This document shows positions 1 through 8,874 of a stretch of 64,000 bases of DNA, piece by piece. The stretch is taken from NCBI RefSeq assembly GCF_005503555.1, contig NZ_SCNG01000002.1, positions 930,001-994,000 of the forward strand, read 5' to 3'. The DNA is from Rudaea sp. 3F27F6. Lineage in GTDB: Bacteria > Pseudomonadota > Gammaproteobacteria > Xanthomonadales > Rhodanobacteraceae. Numbering within the stretch: the stretch's first letter is position 1; every line of letters starts with the position of its first letter. Under the pieces are notes generated by a model that saw only the letters and a list, made by a program, of their open reading frames with translations, searched no databases and was not told the DNA's origin. Both the position numbers and the translations under genes were made by a program.

Positions 1-1
1 G

Positions 2-139
2 CTCGGCTGCGTGATCCTGTTCTACAACCTGTCGCCGTTCGCGAAGACGTTCTTCCTTGGCTGGGCGGTGCTCGGCCTGATCATCTACGCGTTCTACGGC
101 TACAAGCGCAGCCAGCTCGCCGAAGGCAACGCGGGATAA
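2..139 (+). CDS. C-terminal fragment of an amino-acid permease (cut by window edge)
   Basis: The frame enters open from the left edge and ends at TAA after 45 codons. It shows one hydrophobic helix and a short basic tail, GYKRSQ. The next gene is a complete APC permease ending in the similar GYRKSK, so I infer a tandem paralogue. The helix and tail are seen directly; the family rests on that resemblance, and the substrate cannot be told. Confidence 0.6.
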   Translation, partial: LGCVILFYNLSPFAKTFFLGWAVLGLIIYAFYGYKRSQLAEGNAG

Positions 140-193
140 GGCACGCGGCGTTGAAATCGGAAGTTACGCATACAACTTGACATGACCTCATCA

Positions 194-229
194 CGAAGGC
201 CGACGCCCCGCGTCGGCCTTCGTTCTTTT
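194..229 (+). terminator. Intrinsic terminator between the tandem permeases
   Basis: A perfect 12-bp stem (CGAAGGCCGACG at 194-205, complement at 211-222) with a CCCCG loop is followed by TTCTTTT. It ends only 14 bases before the ATG of the next permease, so it could also act as an attenuator for that gene. A TTGACA at 177-182 has no matching -10 at normal spacing. Confidence 0.85.
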
Positions 230-243
230 CCGGAAGTACGCAA

Positions 244-1716
244 ATGCTCAAGCAGCTCCTCCGCACCAAGCACCCGCTCGCGGTCAACAACGAAGCCGGC
301 GAGATCGAACTGCGCCGCACGCTCGGCCCCTGGGGCCTGACCGCGATCGGCATCGGCGCAGTGATCGGCGGCGGTATCTTCGTCATCACCGGCCAGGCGG
401 CAGCGATGCACGCAGGTCCTGCGGTAATGCTTTCATTCGTGCTCGCGGCGATCTGCTGTACGTTTTGCGCGCTGTGCTATGCCGAATTTGCTGCGATGGT
501 CCCTGTGTCGGGTTCGGCTTATTCCTACACCTACGCCACCCTTGGCGAAGGCGCAGCTTGGTTTATCGGCTGGATGCTGATTTTGGAATATGGCGTGTCT
601 GCTTCGGCAGTTGCCACAAGCTGGACAGGCTATTTTGTCAGTTTGCTCGATCACGTCGGCATTCATTTGCCAGCTGCGCTAACCAGCGCACCTCTGGCAA
701 AAGTTGATGGGAAACTGCAACTCACTGGCTCAATTCTCAATCTACCGGCCGTCGGCATCGTCGCCGTACTAACCTCCATTTGCTATGTCGGCATTCGAGA
801 ATCGGCATCTGTGAATACGGTGATGGTGATACTCAAAATCTGCCTACTGCTGCTTGTGATTGGCTTCGGCTGGAGCTACGTCGATACGAGTTTGTGGCAC
901 CCATTCATTCCGCCAAGTCAGGGCGAACATGAATTCGGATGGGGCGGAATTCTGCGCGGCGCCTCAATGGTTTTCTTCGCTTATATCGGCTTCGAGGCCA
1001 CCAGCGTAGCTGCCCAGGAGTCGGTCAATCCCAAGCGAGACCTGCCAATCGGCATGATGGCTTCTCTGGCGATTTGTACGGTGCTTTATGTTGCGATGGC
1101 CGCGGTACTCACTGGTCTTATGCCGTATACCCAACTCGGCACGAACGAACCAGTTGTCACTGCCGTGTCAAGCCACCCACAGCTGGCGTGGCTGCGTTGG
1201 ATCGTAGAAATCGGCGCGCTGATCGGCCTGTCGAGCGTGATCCTTTGCATGTGTATCGGCCAGCCACGAATCTTCATGATCATGGCGAACGACGGTCTAC
1301 TGCCGCCGATCTTTTCGCGCATCCATCCGAAATATCGTACGCCGCACATAAACACCATCATCACCGGCGTCGGCATAGCTCTGCTAGCCGCGGTATTTCC
1401 GCTCGATGTTCTCGGCGACCTCACTTCGATCGGCACTCTTATCAGCTTTGCCGCAGTTTGCGCGGGTGTATGGATACTTCGGATTTACCATGCGGAGATC
1501 CCACGTCCTTTCCGCATCCCCTTCGCCCCTTTAATTTGCTTTCTCGGCATTGCAAGTTGCCTTCTGCTCTTGTGGACATTCGATGCCTACAACTGGATGC
1601 TGACCATATCTTGGACGGTCGCCGGATTTGCACTCTACTTCGCCTACGGCTATCGCAAGAGCAAGCTGCATCGCGAAACCGAGGCGACCACCGCCGCGAT
1701 CTCGACCCGAGCTTGA
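244..1716 (+). CDS. Amino-acid permease, APC superfamily
   Basis: A 490-residue inner-membrane transporter of the usual APC length with about 12 hydrophobic segments. The family signature is clear near the N terminus (GIGAVIGGGIFVITG, residues about 36-50), followed by the helix 6-8 region (FFAYIGFEATSVAAQES). It resembles the cationic/YfnA-type branch, expected to import amino acids by proton symport; the substrate is unknown. GGAAG lies 8 bases before the ATG. The ends are as GC-rich as the neighbours, but roughly 480-1650 uses clearly more A/T, including many TTT, TTG and ATT codons, which suggests recombination with a foreign or paralogous copy. A terminator sits just upstream. Confidence 0.9.
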   Translation: MLKQLLRTKHPLAVNNEAGEIELRRTLGPWGLTAIGIGAVIGGGIFVITGQAAAMHAGPAVMLSFVLAAICCTFCALCYAEFAAMVPVSGSAYSYTYATLGEGAAWFIGWMLILEYGVSASAVATSWTGYFVSLLDHVGIHLPAALTSAPLAKVDGKLQLTGSILNLPAVGIVAVLTSICYVGIRESASVNTVMVILKICLLLLVIGFGWSYVDTSLWHPFIPPSQGEHEFGWGGILRGASMVFFAYIGFEATSVAAQESVNPKRDLPIGMMASLAICTVLYVAMAAVLTGLMPYTQLGTNEPVVTAVSSHPQLAWLRWIVEIGALIGLSSVILCMCIGQPRIFMIMANDGLLPPIFSRIHPKYRTPHINTIITGVGIALLAAVFPLDVLGDLTSIGTLISFAAVCAGVWILRIYHAEIPRPFRIPFAPLICFLGIASCLLLLWTFDAYNWMLTISWTVAGFALYFAYGYRKSKLHRETEATTAAISTRA

Positions 1717-1723
1717 TCTCGAA

Positions 1724-2152
1724 ATGCGAATTGCGCGGCAATTGCAAAAACTACCGAAACATGTCTGGCTTCTGCTCGCCGTGTATTGCTGTGCAAGCCT
1801 GATCCATTTCGCGCACAACGCGGAATACATCGCGTTCTATCCGAACATGCCTTTGTGGATCACACGCGAGAACGTGTACTGGGTATGGCTGGCGATCACC
1901 GCGGTGGGTATTGCGGGAATGATCGCCTTGTCGCTGGGATGGCGCACCGGCGCCGCGCTGCTGTTCGTCGCCTACGGCGGCTTCGGATTGGATGGGCTCG
2001 GTCACTACGCGCTCGCGTTGTGCTCTCAGCATACCCTCGCGATGAACTTCACCATCTGGTTCGAAGTACTGGCCGGCTCCACGCTGGCCGTCTGCGCGGC
2101 GATCTATCTGCACAAGATCATCGCCGAACAACGCCGCTACCGGCGCGCCTGA
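1724..2152 (+). CDS. Small membrane protein, four predicted helices
   Basis: A 142-residue protein with four hydrophobic segments, at about residues 14-33, 48-68, 75-95 and 103-125, and a basic C terminus (EQRRYRRA). I chose the ATG at 1724 because the frame further upstream overlaps the permease and reads as Pro/Arg-rich shadow sequence. It begins 8 bases after the permease stop, so it is probably co-transcribed. I do not recognise the family. The pattern of aromatic residues near the first helix (HFAHNAEYIAFYPNMP) looks conserved rather than random, but I assign no function. Confidence 0.7.
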   Translation: MRIARQLQKLPKHVWLLLAVYCCASLIHFAHNAEYIAFYPNMPLWITRENVYWVWLAITAVGIAGMIALSLGWRTGAALLFVAYGGFGLDGLGHYALALCSQHTLAMNFTIWFEVLAGSTLAVCAAIYLHKIIAEQRRYRRA

Positions 2153-2183
2153 TCCGTTTCGGCCGCCTCGCCGCGCTTTCCGC

Positions 2184-3668
2184 TCAGCCGTCCAAGCTCC
2201 CCTGGCGCTCATCGAGCTGCGCCCGCTCGACCTGCGCATCGGGCAAGACCTTGCTTGTGCGGGCACCGAGTTCGCGCAGCTTCTCGACCTGACCGATCAA
2301 GTTGCCGCGTCCCGTTTCGAGTTTGCTCGAAGCACCGGCAAGCGCGTTTCGCGCAGCATCGAGCTTGGTCTTGGCGTCGTTGAGATCGTCGATAAAGCCG
2401 ACGAACTTGTCGTAGAGCTTGCCCGCACGATCCGCGATCTCGGCGACGTTGCGGTTGCGGTCGTCGTTGCGCCATAGGCTCGCGATCGTCTGCAGTGTGG
2501 CGAGCAAAGTCGAAGTGGTAACGATCACGACCTGTCGCTCAAGCGCAAACGCATGCAGCGCCTCGTCGCGGTGGACAGCTTCGATATACGCGGCTTCGAC
2601 CGGCACGAACATCAGCACGAATTCGAGCGAGTGGACGCCGGGCAAGTCGCTGTAGCGCTTCTCGGCGAGTTCCTTCACGTGACTGCGCAACGACGCGAGA
2701 TGCGCACTGAGCTGCGTGCCGCGCTCGGCATCGTCGATGGCGGTGCAATAGCGCTCATAGGCGGTCAGCGACACCTTCGCGTCGACAACGATATCGCGGC
2801 CTTCGGGCAGGCGCACGATCACGTCCGGGCGCGCGCGGCCACCACCTTCGTTGTGGAATGTCGTCTGCGTCTCGTACTGCCTGCCTTTCTGCAGACCGGA
2901 GGCTTCGAGCAGGCGTTCGAGCACGAGCTCGCCCCACGCACCCTGAGTCTTGCTCTCGCGCGTCAACGCGCGGGTCAGATTGCGCGCGTCTTCGTCGATG
3001 CGCTGGTTGAGATTCTTCAGTGTGTCGATCTCGGCCTTGAGCAGTTGGCGCTCGCGGCTCTCCTTGTCGTAGACCTCGCCGACCTGCTTCTTGAATCCGT
3101 CGAGCTGCTCGCGCAGCGGGCCGAGCAGGCCGCCGAGCTGAGTCTGATTCTGCTCGGTGAATTTCTTGCTCTTCTCTTCGAGCAGGTCACCAGCGAGCGC
3201 CTTGAACTGGTCGCTCAGATTCTCGCGCACGCGTTCGAGCAGGGCGATCTTTTCCGCGGCGGCCTGATGCTGCTCCTGCGCACGCGTGGCCGTTTCGGTG
3301 ATGCGCTGTTCGGCACGCTGCGTTGCTTCGCGCCATTTCGACGCCTCGGCGCGCGCGGCCGCAAGCTCGGCGTCGAGCTGGCCGAGACGCTCAAGCCGTC
3401 CGGCCAGATTCGCACGCTCGTCGCCGAGCGCAAAGACGCGTTCGCGCTGTTCTTCCAGTTCGCCGCTCAGCGCGGCGTGTTCCTGTTCGACGCGGTGCAG
3501 ATTATCGAGCGTCGCCTGCTTTTCGGCAGCGAGCTGGCTCAACTCTGCATCGCGGCTGGCGCGTCCGGCGGCGTGAGCGCGCGCACGCACGAGCAGCGCA
3601 GCGATCGGGGCGCCGACCACGGCTCCGATCAATGCGGCGAGTGCCCAAGCTAGATATTCGTTCGACAT
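2184..3668 (-). CDS. rmuC: RmuC-family DNA recombination protein
   Basis: A 494-residue protein with one N-terminal membrane helix (residues about 7-27), a long Ala/Glu/Arg-rich coiled coil (about 35-200) and the RmuC domain (about 230-430). The domain includes TQGAWGELVLERLLEASGL, RPDVIVRLPEGRDIVVDAKVS, and LEFVLMFVPVEAAY. RmuC proteins limit inversions between short repeats, and the core resembles a restriction-endonuclease fold (DVIV...VVDAK). Length and domain order are normal. It converges with the preceding membrane gene across a 31-base gap where I see no strong terminator. Confidence 0.95.
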   Translation of the reverse strand: MSNEYLAWALAALIGAVVGAPIAALLVRARAHAAGRASRDAELSQLAAEKQATLDNLHRVEQEHAALSGELEEQRERVFALGDERANLAGRLERLGQLDAELAAARAEASKWREATQRAEQRITETATRAQEQHQAAAEKIALLERVRENLSDQFKALAGDLLEEKSKKFTEQNQTQLGGLLGPLREQLDGFKKQVGEVYDKESRERQLLKAEIDTLKNLNQRIDEDARNLTRALTRESKTQGAWGELVLERLLEASGLQKGRQYETQTTFHNEGGGRARPDVIVRLPEGRDIVVDAKVSLTAYERYCTAIDDAERGTQLSAHLASLRSHVKELAEKRYSDLPGVHSLEFVLMFVPVEAAYIEAVHRDEALHAFALERQVVIVTTSTLLATLQTIASLWRNDDRNRNVAEIADRAGKLYDKFVGFIDDLNDAKTKLDAARNALAGASSKLETGRGNLIGQVEKLRELGARTSKVLPDAQVERAQLDERQGSLDG

Positions 3669-3744
3669 TGTTTGCGTACTTCACGACCAGGACGACCGCG
3701 CCATTGTGACAGCGCAAAGTCTCAGCCGCCGAGATCGCGACGTC

Positions 3745-4104
3745 TCAATGCACCGTGCCGCTGCCGCCCGTGCCGAAGTTCGGCGTGATCGCGGCCGGCG
3801 TCGCCGGCTCGGCCGCCACTTCGACCGGCTTGAACAGCAGCGACTGATGCAACCAGAGCGAGGTCAGATGCACGCGATGTTCATGCGGCAGAATGAAAGG
3901 CAGCCAGCCGAGCCCCGGATGACGCAGCATAAACAGCACGCCGTTCGGCAGCGGCGAGGTGTGCCAGGCCGGATTGACGATCGCCTCGGCCTTCTCGGGC
4001 GGCTGCGCCGACTGGGCCGGCTCCAGCGTCGCGCGTCGCGCGGCGGCGCGCACGATCAACTCATCGAGTTCGGCCGCCGAAAGTTGGGAAATGTCGATGC
4101 TCAT
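3745..4104 (-). CDS. Conserved-looking hypothetical protein
   Basis: A 119-residue soluble protein. The first 30 residues (MSIDISQLSAAELDELIVRA) form an amphipathic helix like the start of some H-NS-type proteins. The middle is rich in Pro, His and Trp (NGVLFMLRHPGLGWLPFILP), and the C terminus is Gly/Ser-rich and probably disordered. There is no DNA-binding C-terminal motif of H-NS, so I do not name it as such. It stands between rmuC and the divergent mtnB operon. That it is a real gene is likely from composition and start context; its function is unknown. Confidence 0.65.
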   Translation of the reverse strand: MSIDISQLSAAELDELIVRAAARRATLEPAQSAQPPEKAEAIVNPAWHTSPLPNGVLFMLRHPGLGWLPFILPHEHRVHLTSLWLHQSLLFKPVEVAAEPATPAAITPNFGTGGSGTVH

Positions 4105-4190
4105 GGTGCCTCACGTTTTTCTCGAATATCCAGCCGTTAGCGTAGCGCGTCGGCGCCGGGCTTGGACATGTGTTTGCCGCAGCCATCCGT

Positions 4191-4196
4191 TATAGT
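4191..4196 (+). promoter_or_regulatory. Probable -10 box of the mtnBDC operon
   Basis: TATAGT lies 43 bases before the mtnB start. No good -35 is seen at 16-18 bp spacing (TTGGAC at 4162 is too far). The leader would be about 35 bases, too short for a SAM riboswitch. Confidence 0.4.
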
Positions 4197-4238
4197 GCCT
4201 GCCCGCATAGACAGCACCACGCCTACGGAGTCTTCGTC

Positions 4239-4868
4239 TTGAGCTACACCCCGCAACTATTCGCCGAACGCGCCGAAGCGATCGCCGTGGCCGGGCGCAA
4301 ACTCGGTGCGCAGGGCCTCACCCCGGCGACGAGCAGCAATTTCTCCATGCGGCTCGACGACGCCCATCTCGCCATCACGATTTCGGGACGCGACAAGGGC
4401 GCTCTCACTGCGGACGACATCATGGTCGTCGACGCCGCGGGCAACGCCGTCGGCACGACCGCGCGTCCCTCGGCGGAAACCCTGCTGCACACGCAGATTT
4501 ATGCGCGCTACCCCGAGGCCAACGCGGTGCTGCATACGCATTCGCGCACGCAGACCGTGGCTTCGCGCCTGTATGCGGGCGAGGGCGTGATCCGTTTTTC
4601 CGGCTACGAGCTGCAGAAGGCAATCGCGGGCCATACGACTCACGAGTCGCATATCGATCTGCCGGTTTTTCCTAATACCCAGCACATGCCCGAGCTCGTG
4701 GAAAAAGTGGATACTTGGATTGACGCCGGCAAGCCGCTATATGGATATCTGATCGACGGGCACGGTATCTACACCTGGGGCCGCGACATGGCCGAGACCG
4801 AGCGGCACATCGAAGCATTCGAATTCCTGCTCAACTGCGAGCTGGATTTGAGGAGGTTGAGACAGTGA
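4239..4868 (+). CDS. mtnB: Methylthioribulose-1-phosphate dehydratase
   Basis: A 209-residue class II aldolase-fold enzyme that dehydrates 5-methylthioribulose 1-phosphate in the methionine salvage pathway. Seen: [12 protein letters not shown] near the N terminus, [12 protein letters not shown] with the paired metal-binding histidines, and [11 protein letters not shown] with the third metal His. I chose the TTG at 4239 because CGGAG lies 8 bases upstream and the product then has the normal MtnB length; an in-frame ATG at 4170 would add a 23-residue basic leader lying upstream of the -10 box. Its stop overlaps the GTG of mtnD (GTGA), so the three mtn genes are translationally coupled. Confidence 0.93.
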   Translation: MSYTPQLFAERAEAIAVAGRKLGAQGLTPATSSNFSMRLDDAHLAITISGRDKGALTADDIMVVDAAGNAVGTTARPSAETLLHTQIYARYPEANAVLHTHSRTQTVASRLYAGEGVIRFSGYELQKAIAGHTTHESHIDLPVFPNTQHMPELVEKVDTWIDAGKPLYGYLIDGHGIYTWGRDMAETERHIEAFEFLLNCELDLRRLRQ

Positions 4869-5425
4869 GCGAGCTGCGCATCTATTCCGACACCGACGGC
4901 CGTGCGCCGTTGAGCACACATACCCGGCACGACGACATCGCGCGCGAGCTCGGCAAGGTCGGCGTGCGCTTCGAGCAATGGGAAGCGGCAAAGCCCATCG
5001 CACCGGGCGCGAGCCAGGACGAAGTCATCGCCGCCTATCATGCGGATATCGATCGCCTGCAGCGCGAAGAGGGCTACCAGGCCGTCGACGTGATCAGCCT
5101 CAAGCCCGATCATCCCGACCGCGCGGCGCTGCGTGCGAAGTTCCTCAACGAGCACACCCATTCCGAGGACGAAGTGCGTTTCTTCGTCGCCGGCCGCGGC
5201 CAGTTCACCCTGCATATCGACGGCAAGGTCTACGAGGTGCTCTGCGTGCAGGGCGACCTGATCGGCGTGCCGGACGGCACGCGCCACTGGTTCGACATGA
5301 GCGAAACGCCCTACTTCGTCGCGATCCGCTTGTTCACCAACAAGGAAGGTTGGGTCGCCAACTTCACCGGCAGCGACATCGCCGAGAAATTCCCGCGTCT
5401 CGCCGCACAGTCGTTGGCCGCATGA
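4865..5425 (+). CDS. mtnD: Acireductone dioxygenase
   Basis: A 186-residue cupin enzyme that cleaves acireductone to 2-keto-4-methylthiobutyrate and formate (Fe form) in methionine salvage. The metal site is visible: [11 protein letters not shown] supplies two His and one Glu, and GTRHWFDM supplies the last His. GTG start overlapping the mtnB stop; its own stop overlaps the mtnC start (ATGA). Length and motifs are normal. Whether Fe or Ni is bound cannot be read from sequence. Confidence 0.95.
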   Translation: MSELRIYSDTDGRAPLSTHTRHDDIARELGKVGVRFEQWEAAKPIAPGASQDEVIAAYHADIDRLQREEGYQAVDVISLKPDHPDRAALRAKFLNEHTHSEDEVRFFVAGRGQFTLHIDGKVYEVLCVQGDLIGVPDGTRHWFDMSETPYFVAIRLFTNKEGWVANFTGSDIAEKFPRLAAQSLAA

Positions 5426-6117
5426 ACGTGTCGAGCGGAATCCGCGCCATCGTCACCGACATCGAAGGCACCACAAGCTCGATCGACTTCGTCAAAGACG
5501 TGCTGTTTCCGTATGCACGCGAAAGGCTGCCGGCCTTCGTCGTCACCCACGCGGACAAGCCCGAAGTACAGCACTGGCTGCACGAAACCGCGCGCGAAGC
5601 GGGACTCGTCTCGGCGACCCAGCAGGAAATCATCGATCTGCTGATCCGCTGGATCGACGAGGACCGCAAGGCGACGCCGCTCAAGGCTCTGCAAGGCCTG
5701 ATCTGGGCGGACGGCTACGCGAGCGGCGAGTTCAAGGGCCACGTCTATCCCGAAGTCGCGGACAGCCTGCGCAAGTGGAGTCAGCAGGGAATCCGCCTCT
5801 ACGTCTATTCGTCGGGCTCGGTCGCCGCGCAGAAACTGCTCTATGGACATAGCGAGGCCGGCGATCTGACCCCGCTGTTCTCCGGCTACTTCGACACCGA
5901 AATCGGCGCCAAGCGCGAGGTCGATTCGTACCGGCGCATTGCCGAGGCGATTGAAACGCCGCCGGGACAGATTCTCTTCCTGTCCGACATCGCGGCGGAG
6001 CTCGATGCCGCAGCCGCGGCGGGCTTTCAGACCGTGCAGTTGCTGCGCCCGCCCGCGGTCGCCACCGAGAGTCGGCATAAACAGGTGCACGATTTCACCG
6101 AAATTTCAGTGAGTTGA
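5422..6117 (+). CDS. mtnC: Enolase-phosphatase E1
   Basis: A 231-residue HAD-superfamily enzyme that enolises and then dephosphorylates 2,3-diketo-5-methylthiopentyl-1-phosphate, giving the substrate of MtnD. The HAD motifs are present: VTDIEGTTSSIDFV (DxExT form typical of E1), YVYSSGSVAAQKLL, and LFLSDIAAELDAA. I chose the ATG overlapping the mtnD stop; the long upstream extension in the same frame is antisense-like Arg/Pro-rich sequence. It completes the mtnB-mtnD-mtnC operon. No mtnA or mtnK is nearby. Confidence 0.95.
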   Translation: MNVSSGIRAIVTDIEGTTSSIDFVKDVLFPYARERLPAFVVTHADKPEVQHWLHETAREAGLVSATQQEIIDLLIRWIDEDRKATPLKALQGLIWADGYASGEFKGHVYPEVADSLRKWSQQGIRLYVYSSGSVAAQKLLYGHSEAGDLTPLFSGYFDTEIGAKREVDSYRRIAEAIETPPGQILFLSDIAAELDAAAAAGFQTVQLLRPPAVATESRHKQVHDFTEISVS

Positions 6118-6226
6118 AATCGCTTTCTAAGGTCGATTCCTGATCAAAACCGCGCTTCCGTGCGATAGCCGCGTTAATTCTGCCGCTTAGGCAGATGAAG
6201 GAAAATTCATACGCTGCAGTGCAACG

Positions 6227-6232
6227 TATAAT
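6227..6232 (+). promoter_or_regulatory. Consensus -10 box upstream of the C13-type peptidase gene
   Basis: A perfect TATAAT in an A/T-rich stretch, 47 bases before the TTG start; the surrounding sequence is much richer in A/T than the genes. The -35 is weak (TTCATA at 6206, 15 bp spacer). A second TAAAAT lies at 6237. Confidence 0.55.
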
Positions 6233-6278
6233 TTGTTAAAATATCGCTATTGCACCTTTTCGATGCGTCAATCCGGCC

Positions 6279-7316
6279 TTGATCCGCACGACCGCCCGCG
6301 CTTTGTTCGTCTTCGCCCTCGCCTTCACGGTCGGCGCCAGCGCAGGTGTGGCGGCGCTGCGTGCGCACCAGACCGGTGCGCCGGGCACGGGGAAAATCTT
6401 GGCGGCCGATAGCGAGCCGACCGAAGAAAACGCCGATCAGCCGATCATCTGGCCGGCCAACGTCGGTTCGCCCGAGCAAGTGTTCTATGCGCAGCAACAG
6501 CGCATGCAGGACTCGATAGACAAGCTCGCGCCGCGCGCACCCGGTAAGACCAATCTCTATTTGATCTCCTTCGCCGGCGACGGCGAAGAAAATGTATTCC
6601 GCAACGAAGTCGACTACGTCGAGAAGCTCTTCTCCGAGCGTTTCGATGCCAAGGGCCGTATCTTGACCCTGGTCAACAACCCGTCGACCCTCGACCGCCG
6701 TCCGATCGCGAGCCTGTCCAACCTCGAAATCGCGATCGACGCGCTCGGCAAGAAACTCGATCCGAACGACGACGTGCTGATGCTCTTCATCACCACGCAC
6801 GGCTCGCGCGCGCACGAACTCTACGTCAGCCTCGATCCGCTGCCGCTCGACCAGATTGTGCCCGAGGATCTCGCCGATCTGTTTTCCGAATCGCCGATCA
6901 AGCACCGCGTTTTCGTCATCTCCGCCTGCTATTCCGGCGGCTTCATCGACGCGCTCAAGGACGACAACACCATGGTCGTCACCGCCGCGCGCGGCGACCG
7001 TGCTTCGTTCGGTTGCGGCACGACGTCGGAAATCACCGATTTCGGCCGCGCTTTCTTTGTCGACGCGCTCAACCGCACCGCCTCGTTCACCGACGCGTTC
7101 GCCGACGCGAAGAAGGAGATCGACGCCTGGGAAACGCGCGATCAACAGACGCACTCGCTGCCGCAGATCGCAACCACACCCGCGATCGAGGCCAAGCTGA
7201 AAAACTGGCGCGGCGGATTCAAGCCGGGGCCGGCGGTTCCGTTCCACCCACCGGCGCGCGAACACAGCGCCCCGTCCAAACCGCGCAGCGACAAACCCAG
7301 CGTCGAAGCGCGCTGA
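6279..7316 (+). CDS. Exported C13 (legumain-like) cysteine peptidase
   Basis: A 345-residue protein with a signal peptide (basic MIRTTAR, hydrophobic core to about residue 27). The central domain has the caspase/legumain dyad of peptidase family C13: His174 in ITTHGS after a beta strand (DDVLMLF), and Cys217 in VISACYSGG. The C-terminal 60 residues are Pro/Lys-rich and probably disordered. TTG is the only start that gives the signal peptide. It is expected to act in the periplasm or on the surface; the substrate is unknown. It converges with the M20 peptidase gene across a hairpin. Confidence 0.82.
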   Translation: MIRTTARALFVFALAFTVGASAGVAALRAHQTGAPGTGKILAADSEPTEENADQPIIWPANVGSPEQVFYAQQQRMQDSIDKLAPRAPGKTNLYLISFAGDGEENVFRNEVDYVEKLFSERFDAKGRILTLVNNPSTLDRRPIASLSNLEIAIDALGKKLDPNDDVLMLFITTHGSRAHELYVSLDPLPLDQIVPEDLADLFSESPIKHRVFVISACYSGGFIDALKDDNTMVVTAARGDRASFGCGTTSEITDFGRAFFVDALNRTASFTDAFADAKKEIDAWETRDQQTHSLPQIATTPAIEAKLKNWRGGFKPGPAVPFHPPAREHSAPSKPRSDKPSVEAR

Positions 7317-7324
7317 TCCCCCTC

Positions 7325-7357
7325 GCCGCCATTCCTTTTACAGAGGAATGACGGCGG
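7325..7357. terminator. Bidirectional hairpin between convergent peptidase genes
   Basis: An inverted repeat with arms GCCGCCATTCCT (7325-7336) and its complement (7344-7355) with one mismatch and a 7-base loop. It resembles the common CGTCATTCC extragenic repeats. It sits exactly between two convergent stops, so it probably terminates both; no long T run is present. Confidence 0.6.
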
Positions 7358-7367
7358 ACGTGCCGAC

Positions 7368-8792
7368 TTACTTGCCGCCGGTCAGCGTCTTCAGGTAGCG
7401 GTAGTAGAACTCCGCCGAATCGTCGAACGCCTTCACGCGCAGGCGCTCGTCGCGCCCGTGCGCGCGTACGTCGTCGCGATCGATCGCCGCGCCGTTGAAA
7501 CCGTAGGTCGGGATGCCGGCAGCCATCGTGTAGACGCTGTCGGAAGCACCGGTCGCCATATCGACGACGATCGGCACGCCGGGCCACATCTTGCCGGCGA
7601 CCGCGTTGAGCGCGTCGAACACGTCCTTGCGCGGCGGCGGCGGCGGCAATGCCTTGCGCTCGGAGCCAACGTCGAGGCGCTTGTCGGTGATCGTATCGAT
7701 GTAGCGCACCGTCACCTTCGGCGCAGCGAAGATCTTGATCAAATCCTGGCGCACTTCCTCGGGCGAATGGCCCGGCAGGATGCGGCAGTTGACGATCGCC
7801 GTCGCGCGCTGCGGCAATGCGTTGTTCGCATGGCCGCCGTCGAGGCGCGTCGCAACGCAGGTCGTGTGCAGCACCGAGTTGTAGCGCGCATCCGTACTGA
7901 GGCGCGCAATCGCATCGGCATCGGGCGGCGTGGCGAGCACGGCCTTGATGTCCTTCGCGCGCGCGCCGTCTTCGATTTTCTGCATATGCTCCAGCCATGC
8001 GCGCGTCACCGCGTTGAGCTCGAACGGAAATGAACTCTTGCCCAGACGCGCGAGCGCCTCCGACACCTCGTAGATCGGATTCGCCGGACGCGGCAGCGAC
8101 GAATGCCCGCCCGCATCGGTCGCTTCAAGCTCGTAGTCGGCGTAGAGCTTCTCGGTCGCATCGACGCTGAGCGCGACCGGCTTGCCCGCGTCGGCATCGA
8201 CGCCGCCCGAGTCCGGATTGAGCGCGAACTCCGCCTCGACCAGATCGCGATGGTTCTTCAGCAACCAGTCGACGCCGTTGTCGGTGCCGCCCTCTTCGTC
8301 CGCGGTCAGGGCGAGAATGATGTCGCGGTCGGGAACAAATCCTTCCCTCTTCAGTCGCAGCAGCGCAGCGGTCGCGACCGCGTCGGAGTTCTTCATGTCC
8401 TGCGTGCCGCGGCCGTAGAAATAGCCGTCTTTTTCGATGAAGGTGAACGGATCGACCGTCCAGTCCTCGCGCTTGGCCTCGACCACGTCGAGATGGCCGA
8501 TGATCAGTACCGGCTTGTGCTTGCCGCTGCCACGCAGCCGCGCGACGAGATTGCCGCGCTTCGGATTCGCCCCGACCAGCACCTGCGCATCTTTCGGCGC
8601 GAAACCCGCGTCGAGAAAGCGCTTCTGCATCGCCTTTGCCGCGTCGGTCGTGCTGCCGACCGAATCGGTCGTGTTGATCTCGATCAGTTGCTTGAAGATG
8701 TCGTGCGCCAACGTGTCGGTGGCGGCTGGAGCAGCATGGGAGGAGGCGCAGGTCGCTAGGGCGATCGCGGCGGCGAGCAGAGTTTTGCGCAT
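7368..8792 (-). CDS. Exported M20-family metallopeptidase
   Basis: A 474-residue zinc peptidase with a signal peptide (MRKTLLAAAIALATCASSHAA). Metal and catalytic motifs of M20 are in order: IIGHLDVVEA (first His and Asp), YGRGTQDMKN (bridging Asp), LTADEEGG (catalytic and metal Glu), and the late metal His in YGFNGAAIDRDDVRAHGRDE. The dimerisation domain lies in the middle (about residues 220-340). I chose the ATG at 8792 over an upstream one because it starts the signal peptide. It probably acts as a periplasmic dipeptidase or carboxypeptidase. The specificity is not readable. Confidence 0.9.
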   Translation of the reverse strand: MRKTLLAAAIALATCASSHAAPAATDTLAHDIFKQLIEINTTDSVGSTTDAAKAMQKRFLDAGFAPKDAQVLVGANPKRGNLVARLRGSGKHKPVLIIGHLDVVEAKREDWTVDPFTFIEKDGYFYGRGTQDMKNSDAVATAALLRLKREGFVPDRDIILALTADEEGGTDNGVDWLLKNHRDLVEAEFALNPDSGGVDADAGKPVALSVDATEKLYADYELEATDAGGHSSLPRPANPIYEVSEALARLGKSSFPFELNAVTRAWLEHMQKIEDGARAKDIKAVLATPPDADAIARLSTDARYNSVLHTTCVATRLDGGHANNALPQRATAIVNCRILPGHSPEEVRQDLIKIFAAPKVTVRYIDTITDKRLDVGSERKALPPPPPRKDVFDALNAVAGKMWPGVPIVVDMATGASDSVYTMAAGIPTYGFNGAAIDRDDVRAHGRDERLRVKAFDDSAEFYYRYLKTLTGGK

Positions 8793-8874
8793 GACGGGTT
8801 CCGGTGAAGACCAACCCCGATCATGCCACAACCCCGCACGGCGCGACCTTGTGTGCCATGCGCGAGACGTTCGC

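Noticed and set aside
3745-4104. H-NS-like identity for the small gene after rmuC
   Set aside because: Only the N-terminal helix resembles H-NS; the conserved C-terminal DNA-binding loop is missing.
4197-4238. A SAM-responsive leader before mtnB
   Set aside because: The predicted leader is only about 35 bases, too short for any known SAM riboswitch fold.
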